DNA of 25,771 nt from Planctomycetota bacterium. GTDB taxonomy: Bacteria; Planctomycetota; Phycisphaerae; UBA1845; CAIVHJ01. The notes beneath the pieces are model-generated. The model did not search any database. It saw only the letters and a list, made by a program, of their open reading frames with translations, and was not told where the DNA came from. Positions 21,404 through 25,771 of the stretch are shown here, piece by piece. The DNA lies in NCBI GenBank assembly GCA_022573485.1, contig JACZTW010000011.1, positions 1 through 25,771 on the forward strand, read 5' to 3'. The first letter of the stretch is position 1, and each line of letters opens with the position of its first letter. The position numbers and the translations under genes are program-made.

Positions 21404-22546
21404 GGGCCGTTAGCGCCTCTGATTCTCCTCGCATCACTGCTCGTGCCTATGTTCGGTTGTACCGATCATCGCATCAGCTTGCGGCTTTTTCTGATCATCG
21501 AACAGAAAGTTCACGAGGCCGACTCGCCACGTCTGGATGAGGAAGCGATCGCGGCAGCCAAAAAACTCATCGACCGCCGGTTGGGACCGTACAAAGTGAG
21601 TCGTTCGGATGTTCTGTCGGTGACTTTCAGCGCACTCTTCAACGAGTTGATGACGCCGCAGCAAGTTCGCGTCGATCGCAATGGCGAGATTGAGCTACCG
21701 GGTGTCGGAAAGATAGTTGTTGCGGATTCAGAACTCGAAGACGTTGAGAACAAGATTCAGGACGCATATGTTCCCGACATTTATCAGGATGTGGTCGTCC
21801 ATGTTACATTGGTCGAAACGGATACCACTGATGTATTGGTGACGGGCGCGGTGACGTTCCCCGGCTTCGTAAGTCTCCGGCGCACCGAACGAAACCTCTT
21901 ATACGCCGTCATTGGTGCCGGAGGCGTGTCAATTCTGGCTTCAGGAGAAGTGCAGCTTCGCCGCATTCGCAAACCCACCGAAGAAGTCACCCTCGACCTC
22001 ACCAAGCCGGAAGGCATGACGGCGGCATTTGCGCTGGATCCGCTCGAAGCAGGGGATATCATCACGGTTGAAGCAGCGATACCCAGTGTGATCTATGTGG
22101 GTGGTCTGGTCAACGCCCCATCTCCTCAGCCGCTGCCCGCCGGCGGCCACCTGAGCGTGTTGCAGGCGATCGCCGCCTCGGGAGGACTTCGCACCGATGT
22201 CACACCCCGCGAAGCTACATTGATCAGACGGCTGCCGGACGGTCACGATTATCACGTCAAGCTCGACCTCGACCGCATCAACAATGCGGAGGATCCGAAC
22301 ATCATGCTGGCGGCGGGCGACATTCTCTGGGTGCCGGAGACTTGGGAAACCAGAGTGGAAGACTTTATCAACCGCAATTTCTTCCTGCGAGCCGGCGTTA
22401 CGGTCAGCTACAATGTGTCGGGAATAGAATTTCTCAACCGTCGCAGTTTGCAAGGCGCGAACGCCGGAGGAAACAACCTACAGAACAGCGTGGATCCATT
22501 GGGCTTCCTCAACCGCGGCGCAGCCCTGCAAGCTCTAACACCATGA
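21257..22546 (+). CDS. Wza-like polysaccharide export protein with transposase-derived N-terminus
   Basis: A 429-residue outer-membrane polysaccharide exporter of the Poly_export/SLBB type. After a hydrophobic segment at about 50-67 (PLAPLILLASLLVPMFG) comes Cys68, a plausible but imperfect lipoprotein site. The Poly_export domain covers about 108-190 (YKVSRSDVLSVTF, RVDRNGEIELPGVGKIVV), and SLBB-like segments cover about 192-270 (VLVTGAVTFPGFVSL) and 276-360 (VIYVGGLVNAPSPQPLPAGG). It would form the outer-membrane channel working with the Wzc-like kinase. Residues 1-49 are not exporter sequence but resemble an IS5 transposase. ATG 21257 follows GGAGG by 8 nt; ATG 21242 is less likely. No ATG, GTG or TTG lies between the transposase part and the hydrophobic core, so translation must begin in the transposase part unless a rare codon is used. 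The stop overlaps the next ATG. Confidence 0.88.
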   Translation: MALQWSSEELWERIQPVRPPEPQEPKGGRPRIPDRTCWRRFRAWTDAGVGPLAPLILLASLLVPMFGCTDHRISLRLFLIIEQKVHEADSPRLDEEAIAAAKKLIDRRLGPYKVSRSDVLSVTFSALFNELMTPQQVRVDRNGEIELPGVGKIVVADSELEDVENKIQDAYVPDIYQDVVVHVTLVETDTTDVLVTGAVTFPGFVSLRRTERNLLYAVIGAGGVSILASGEVQLRRIRKPTEEVTLDLTKPEGMTAAFALDPLEAGDIITVEAAIPSVIYVGGLVNAPSPQPLPAGGHLSVLQAIAASGGLRTDVTPREATLIRRLPDGHDYHVKLDLDRINNAEDPNIMLAAGDILWVPETWETRVEDFINRNFFLRAGVTVSYNVSGIEFLNRRSLQGANAGGNNLQNSVDPLGFLNRGAALQALTP

Positions 22547-23733
22547 TTCAACGATCAACACAGTCATTGCCACAGTTCAGCGAAGCCACTCAAAAGGCGA
22601 TCGGCGAATTGCGGTCGCTTTCGATACGGACGCTCCGCAGAATGTACCTCCCTGAGCAGGGCTTGTTTGCCTATCGCTTTCGTCGCGATTCTGCTGGAGA
22701 CCGGCTGGAAGGTGTCAGCCGGCGGTACTCCGCCATCGTCTTGATCGCGCTCGCAGGTGAGCCGGAGGAAATCTCATCTGAGATTCTGGCAGGGCAGAGC
22801 ATCCAGGATGTTTGCAGCCGTCTGCTCTGCTCCGTTCGTCAGTCGAACGATGTGGGCGAAGTCGCTCTGGCGCTGTGGGCGGCTCGTGCCCTGCACCATC
22901 GTGATGCGTGGACGGCTCTTGACCGATTGAAATCGCTGGCTCCGAGTGAGCGTCCATATCCAACCGTTGAAGTGTCATGGGCGCTCAGTGCCCTCGTAGT
23001 AGAGAACGAGGACATGGTCGTCGAGTCGCTCGCCGAGGAACTGGCAAAGAGGCTCTTGGCGACATTCCAAAAGGATTCGGATTTGTTTTCGCACTGGCCC
23101 GCGGGCGCCGCTCCATCGTCTCTGCGGGCGCATGTCGCCTGCTTTGCCGACTTGGTGTATCCCATTCACGCCCTAGCGTCCTACTGCCGTGCAACATACA
23201 ACACGGACGCGCTGCACGCCGCGCAATGCTGTGCTCGGCGCATGTGTGAATTGCAAGGCGCTCAGGGTCAATGGTGGTGGCATTATGATGTCCGGACCGG
23301 GCAGGTGGTGGAACGCTTTCCGATCTACGCGGTCCATCAGGATGCCATGGGACCGATGGCCTTGTTTGCCCTCCAGGAAGTGTCTGGCGAGGATCATACT
23401 CCCGCGATTGTGCGTGGTTTGCAATGGCTGATTGACCCGCCGGAAATCTCAGGATCGTTGATTGATGCCCAAGCCGGGGTGATCTGGCGAAAGATCGCTC
23501 GTCACGAACCAGGCAAACTGGCGCGCAGCCTCCAAGCGGGCGCGAGCCGCCTGCATCCTGCTCTGCGAGTTCCCGGGCTTGACATTGCCCTTCGTCCAGG
23601 ACGCGTCGATCGTGAATGCAGACCTTACCATTTGGGCTGGATCCTGTACGCCTGGCCGGCCGACCGAGTGGCGCGAGTGGCAGGCCATGCGGGTGAGTCA
23701 CAACATCATGCTGCAGCACTGGCCAACTCATAG
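22543..23733 (+). CDS. Helical (possible alpha/alpha-toroid) protein of unknown function
   Basis: The start is ATG 22543, whose ATGA overlaps the stop of the export gene, giving 396 residues; the longer frame from 22342 only reads through that gene in another frame. The sequence is a series of paired amphipathic helices with Trp-rich loops, for example EVALALWAARALHHRDAW, TVEVSWALSALV, CELQGAQGQWWWHYD, ERFPIYAVHQDAMGPMALFAL and RPYHLGWILYAW. This pattern suggests an alpha/alpha toroid as in terpenoid cyclase-like or glycoside-processing folds. There is no signal peptide and no membrane segment. I cannot assign an activity; its position between exporter and glycosyltransferase genes suggests a role in polymer synthesis or modification. 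Confidence 0.8.
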   Translation: MIQRSTQSLPQFSEATQKAIGELRSLSIRTLRRMYLPEQGLFAYRFRRDSAGDRLEGVSRRYSAIVLIALAGEPEEISSEILAGQSIQDVCSRLLCSVRQSNDVGEVALALWAARALHHRDAWTALDRLKSLAPSERPYPTVEVSWALSALVVENEDMVVESLAEELAKRLLATFQKDSDLFSHWPAGAAPSSLRAHVACFADLVYPIHALASYCRATYNTDALHAAQCCARRMCELQGAQGQWWWHYDVRTGQVVERFPIYAVHQDAMGPMALFALQEVSGEDHTPAIVRGLQWLIDPPEISGSLIDAQAGVIWRKIARHEPGKLARSLQAGASRLHPALRVPGLDIALRPGRVDRECRPYHLGWILYAWPADRVARVAGHAGESQHHAAALANS

Positions 23734-24475
23734 TCTTTTCGGCACGCCAATTGCCGCACTGACCATGCAGGAAGTGCTGTCTGTAGTGGACAATGCCATT
23801 GAACATCGCGAACAATTGCTAATCGGCGTGGTTAATGCAGCCAAGATCGTCAATATGCGTCGGGACGAGCAGCTTGACCGCGCAGTACGCAGCGCCGATC
23901 TCATTCTCGCTGACGGGATCGCCGTGGTCTGGGCCGGCCGATTGCTGAAAAGACGGTTGCCAGAGCGTGTGCCCGGCATAGACTTGATGACACGAATGCT
24001 ACAGCGTAGCCACGAACGTGGCTATCGCGTTTTTCTACTGGGTGCTACAAAGGAGGTCTTGGCCACTGTCGCGCAGCGAATCGTCCAAGACTACCCAAAC
24101 GCTTTACTCGTCGGCCAGCACGATGGCTATTTTTCTGCCGACGAAGAATCGGCCATCGCCGCATCTATTGCTGCCGCCAAACCGGACATCTTGTTCGCCG
24201 CCATGAGTTCACCCAAAAAGGAGTGCTTCTTAGCGCGGTGGTCCACTGAAATGGACGTGCCCGTTTGCCATGGCGTCGGCGGCGCCTTCGACGTGCTGGC
24301 TGGCATCGTTCATCGCGCCCCGCAGCGCTGGCAGAGGTTCGGGCTGGAATGGCTGTACCGCGTCAAGCAGGAACCCCGCCGGTTGTGGCGAAGATATCTG
24401 GTGACGAACTCACTCTTTACCTACATGCTCCTACTAGAAGTGATGGCCAACCTCCGCCAGCGTACTAATCCCTGA
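23687..24475 (+). CDS. WecG/TagA/CpsF-family glycosyltransferase
   Basis: A 262-residue GT26-type transferase. Family members move N-acetylmannosamine or its uronic acid from UDP onto an undecaprenyl-linked sugar. Visible blocks are GVVNAAKIVNMRRD (47-60), SADLILADGIAVVWAGRLL (69-87, with the proposed catalytic-type Asp76), PERVPGIDLM, the Rossmann-like YRVFLLGATKEVL, KPDILFAAMSSPKKE (where many members have GSPKQE), GVGGAFDVLAGIVHRAP and LEWLYRVKQEPRRLWRRY. ATG 23687 is preferred; ATG 23708 is an alternative. It overlaps the preceding gene by 47 nt. Its TGA stop (24473-24475) coincides with the left end of the IS5 element. WecB, encoded at 5854-6948, could supply the ManNAc donor. Confidence 0.92.
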   Translation: MRVSHNIMLQHWPTHSLFGTPIAALTMQEVLSVVDNAIEHREQLLIGVVNAAKIVNMRRDEQLDRAVRSADLILADGIAVVWAGRLLKRRLPERVPGIDLMTRMLQRSHERGYRVFLLGATKEVLATVAQRIVQDYPNALLVGQHDGYFSADEESAIAASIAAAKPDILFAAMSSPKKECFLARWSTEMDVPVCHGVGGAFDVLAGIVHRAPQRWQRFGLEWLYRVKQEPRRLWRRYLVTNSLFTYMLLLEVMANLRQRTNP

Positions 24476-24491
24476 GAGCGTGTGTGAGAAG
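24475..24491 (+). repeat. IS5 element left terminal inverted repeat
   Basis: AGAGCGTGTGTGAGAAG, exact reverse complement of 25328-25344. Confidence 0.9.
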
Positions 24492-24540
24492 GCCTCATTT
24501 TGCCGATAATGGATGGATAGTCTTGGCAAGGAGGCCGAAC

Positions 24541-24942
24541 ATGGCAAGGAATGCCTATCGGAGTGACCTGACGGAAAACCAATGGAACGAGATCAACCCT
24601 TTGATTCCAGCCGCTCTGCCCGGCGGTCGGCACCGTTCGGTGGACCTGCGCGAGGTGCTGAACGGGGTGTTGTATTTGAATCGCAGCGGCTGTTCGTGGC
24701 GGCAACTGCCGCACGACTTCCCACCTTGGGGTACCGTTCATTATTACTACCGCCGCTTTCGCATCGACGGCACCTGGCAGAAAATTCATGATCGTCTCCG
24801 CGAACGCGTGCGCCGGAAAGCGGGGCGCAAGCCGACACCCAGCGCGGGCATCATTGATAGCCAATCGGTCAAGACGGCGGGAAAAGGGGGGATCGCGGTT
24901 TCGACGCGGGGAAGAAGGTGTGTGGCCGCAAACGTCATGTGA
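24541..24942 (+). CDS. IS5 transposase, first frame (orfA)
   Basis: A 133-residue frame starting at ATG 24541 with AAGGAGG about 8 nt upstream. It carries the N-terminal DUF4096-type domain (LTENQWNEINPLIPA, SGCSWRQLPHDFPPW) and the first catalytic Asp of the DDE triad, Asp106 in IIDSQSVKT. Past residue 116 the sequence no longer matches transposases because the family sequence continues in the -1 frame. By itself it lacks two of the three catalytic acids. Confidence 0.88.
   Translation: MARNAYRSDLTENQWNEINPLIPAALPGGRHRSVDLREVLNGVLYLNRSGCSWRQLPHDFPPWGTVHYYYRRFRIDGTWQKIHDRLRERVRRKAGRKPTPSAGIIDSQSVKTAGKGGIAVSTRGRRCVAANVM
24882..24891 (+). other. Candidate -1 frameshift site between the two transposase frames
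   Basis: AAAAGGGGGG contains the slippery heptamer A-AAA-GGG in the orfA frame (codons AAA 24883-24885 and GGG 24886-24888). A -1 slip gives KTAGK..GDRGFDAGKKVCGRKRH, the expected family sequence. A simple one-base deletion in the G-run would look the same from sequence alone. Confidence 0.55.
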
Positions 24943-25322
24943 TTGTGGACACCCTCGGGCTGATCATCGTTCTGGTGGTGCATGCGGCCAACATCCAAGA
25001 TCGCGATGGCGGGAAGCTTCTCATCAAGAAGCTGGGTCGCCAATGGAGGAGGCTGCAACTCATCTGGGCGGACGGCGGCTATGCGGGCAAGTTTGTGCAT
25101 TGGACGCGCGGCTGGTACGGCCGCGTCGTTGAGATTGTTCATAAGCAGCCGGTCAGCAAATTCGTGGTGCTGCCCAAACGCTGGATCGTGGAGCGCACGT
25201 TCGGTTGGTTCAGCAAGTACCGCAGACTCTCCAAAGACTACGAGACACTGCCGCGCAGCAGTGAATGTATGATTCTCATTGCAATGATCAATCTCATGGT
25301 GCATCGCATCAGTCCGGGATAG
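24918..25322 (+). CDS. IS5 transposase, second frame (orfB)
   Basis: This frame is open through the slippery site and ends with TAG at 25320-25322. The GTG at 24918 is only the first start-like codon; translation is expected to arrive from orfA by -1 frameshift, giving a product of about 260 residues. It holds the remaining catalytic residues: Asp in LIWADGGYAG and Glu in RWIVERTFGWFSKYRRLSKDYE. Length and motifs are those of an intact IS5-family C-terminal half. Confidence 0.88.
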   Translation: MCGRKRHVIVDTLGLIIVLVVHAANIQDRDGGKLLIKKLGRQWRRLQLIWADGGYAGKFVHWTRGWYGRVVEIVHKQPVSKFVVLPKRWIVERTFGWFSKYRRLSKDYETLPRSSECMILIAMINLMVHRISPG

Positions 25323-25327
25323 AATGG

Positions 25328-25344
25328 CTTCTCACACACGCTCT
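25328..25344 (-). repeat. IS5 element right terminal inverted repeat
   Basis: CTTCTCACACACGCTCT on the plus strand, exact reverse complement of 24475-24491. Confidence 0.9.
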
Positions 25345-25345
25345 A

Positions 25346-25771
25346 AGAGATGCGTACATCGCCCCGCTCGACCTGGTGACCGGCAAAGGTCTTGGCACGC
25401 CGACGCGGTTGAGTCAGCGCTCCGTCGGGACAACAGCGTGGCCTCACTGGTCACCCGACGGGAAATCATTGGTCTACTTAGCGCAGCGGGAACCGCAACG
25501 AGGCCTGTCGGGGGCATCGTTCCATGTGATCCTTCGCTCCCTCGCAACTGGGGAGGAGCGGGAGTTGAGCCCTGAGCTCATCTGGGGCCATGATTTCTAT
25601 CTTCGCCCCTCGCTGTCATCGGACGGAAGGTCGATTGTGCTGGCTGCCCGGGACAAGAAAGGACGCCAGGGGATCTACACGGTTGACGCCCGCACCGCTG
25701 TGGTCACACCGGTCGTTCGCCCCGAAGCTGGGACGCGCGCTCAACTGCCGTTCTGGTCCCCGGATGGGAAA
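25346..25771 (+). CDS. Beta-propeller (PD40/TolB-like) protein, 5'-truncated by the IS and running off the window
   Basis: Immediately after the IS right end an uninterrupted frame of 142 codons runs to the last base. It shows three PD40-type blades: AWPHWSPDGKSLVYLAQ, RPSLSSDGRSIVLAARD and LPFWSPDGK at the very end, with strand pairs such as ATGEERELSPEL and GIYTVDARTAVVTPV between them. The sequence starts in mid-blade (DAYIAPLDLVTGKGLGTPTR) with no start codon, Shine-Dalgarno or signal peptide, so its 5' part is missing and not present on the other side of the IS. Such propellers are found in periplasmic proteins and in planctomycete sensor or kinase-associated proteins. This copy is probably non-functional unless translation starts inside. 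Confidence 0.75.

Larger units (their letters stand above)
24475..25344 (+). mobile_element. Complete IS5-family insertion sequence, about 870 bp
   Basis: The element is bounded by perfect 17-bp inverted repeats (24475-24491 and 25328-25344) and carries a DDE transposase in two overlapping frames. The transposase sequence (SGCSWRQLPHDFPPWGTVH, IIDSQSVKT, WADGGYAG, VERTFGWF) places it in the IS5 family, probably near the IS427/IS402 groups. I see no identical target duplication: the bases outside the ends are CCTG on the left and AAGA on the right, or TGA against TAA if the ends are drawn one base further in. The left end touches the wecG stop codon and the right end runs into a truncated gene. 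Confidence 0.9.

Noticed and set aside
1..25771. CRISPR array, tRNA or rRNA genes
   Set aside because: No regularly spaced short direct repeats, and no cloverleaf or rRNA-like segments were noticed on reading; tRNAscan-SE or Infernal would settle it.

Overview
The window looks like chromosomal DNA from a planctomycete, most likely of the Phycisphaerae type. The evidence is high GC, a PEP-CTERM-like secreted protein, a large secreted protein ending in paired EF-hand/dockerin-like calcium loops of the form DxNxDG..DLAxLLGxWGPC, a 74-residue tandem-repeat protein of a kind I associate with planctomycetes, and many starts without an obvious Shine-Dalgarno. The assignment is inferred from protein style, not from an rRNA gene. 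I found no rRNA, tRNA or CRISPR array.

Left part (1-7.2 kb). The window opens inside a plus-strand gene made of seven tandem 74-residue units. Four minus-strand genes follow: a MiaE-type tRNA hydroxylase, a DUF3800 protein of visibly lower GC, glucosamine-6-phosphate synthase (glmS) and UDP-GlcNAc 2-epimerase (wecB). Between miaE and the DUF3800 gene lies a short plus-strand module (extended -10, about 64 nt, perfect hairpin plus T-run) that reads like a small RNA gene.

Middle (7.2-12.9 kb). A PEP-CTERM-like protein gene is bracketed by two copies of a 135-bp gapless direct repeat (about 83% identical). Next come a WbpP/GalE-like sugar-nucleotide 4-epimerase, a decayed IS1380 transposase fragment, and a secreted subtilisin-like protein (catalytic Asp apparently missing) with HYR-like and EF-hand/dockerin-like modules. 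About 720 bp without a gene then precedes the main operon.

Right part (12.9-24.5 kb). This is a tightly packed plus-strand exopolysaccharide operon: NusG/UpxY-like antiterminator, heparinase II/III-type lyase, degenerate nucleotidyltransferase with left-handed beta-helix (LbH), Wzz/BY-kinase fusion, a second degenerate nucleotidyltransferase-LbH fused to the initiating sugar-1-phosphate transferase, a 78-residue exported protein, Wza-like export protein, an all-helical protein of unknown role, and a WecG/TagA-type glycosyltransferase. Most junctions overlap by 4-47 nt. GlmS, WecB and the 4-epimerase would supply amino-sugar nucleotides. WecB together with a WecG/TagA-type transferase suggests a ManNAc-containing repeat unit.

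Right edge (24.5-25.8 kb). A complete IS5-family element with 17-bp perfect terminal inverted repeats and a two-frame transposase sits exactly at the wecG stop codon. Beyond it is a beta-propeller (PD40/TolB-like) gene whose 5' part is missing. A second, older IS5-type trace is the N-terminus of the Wza-like protein, which appears to be built from an internally deleted transposase fragment.
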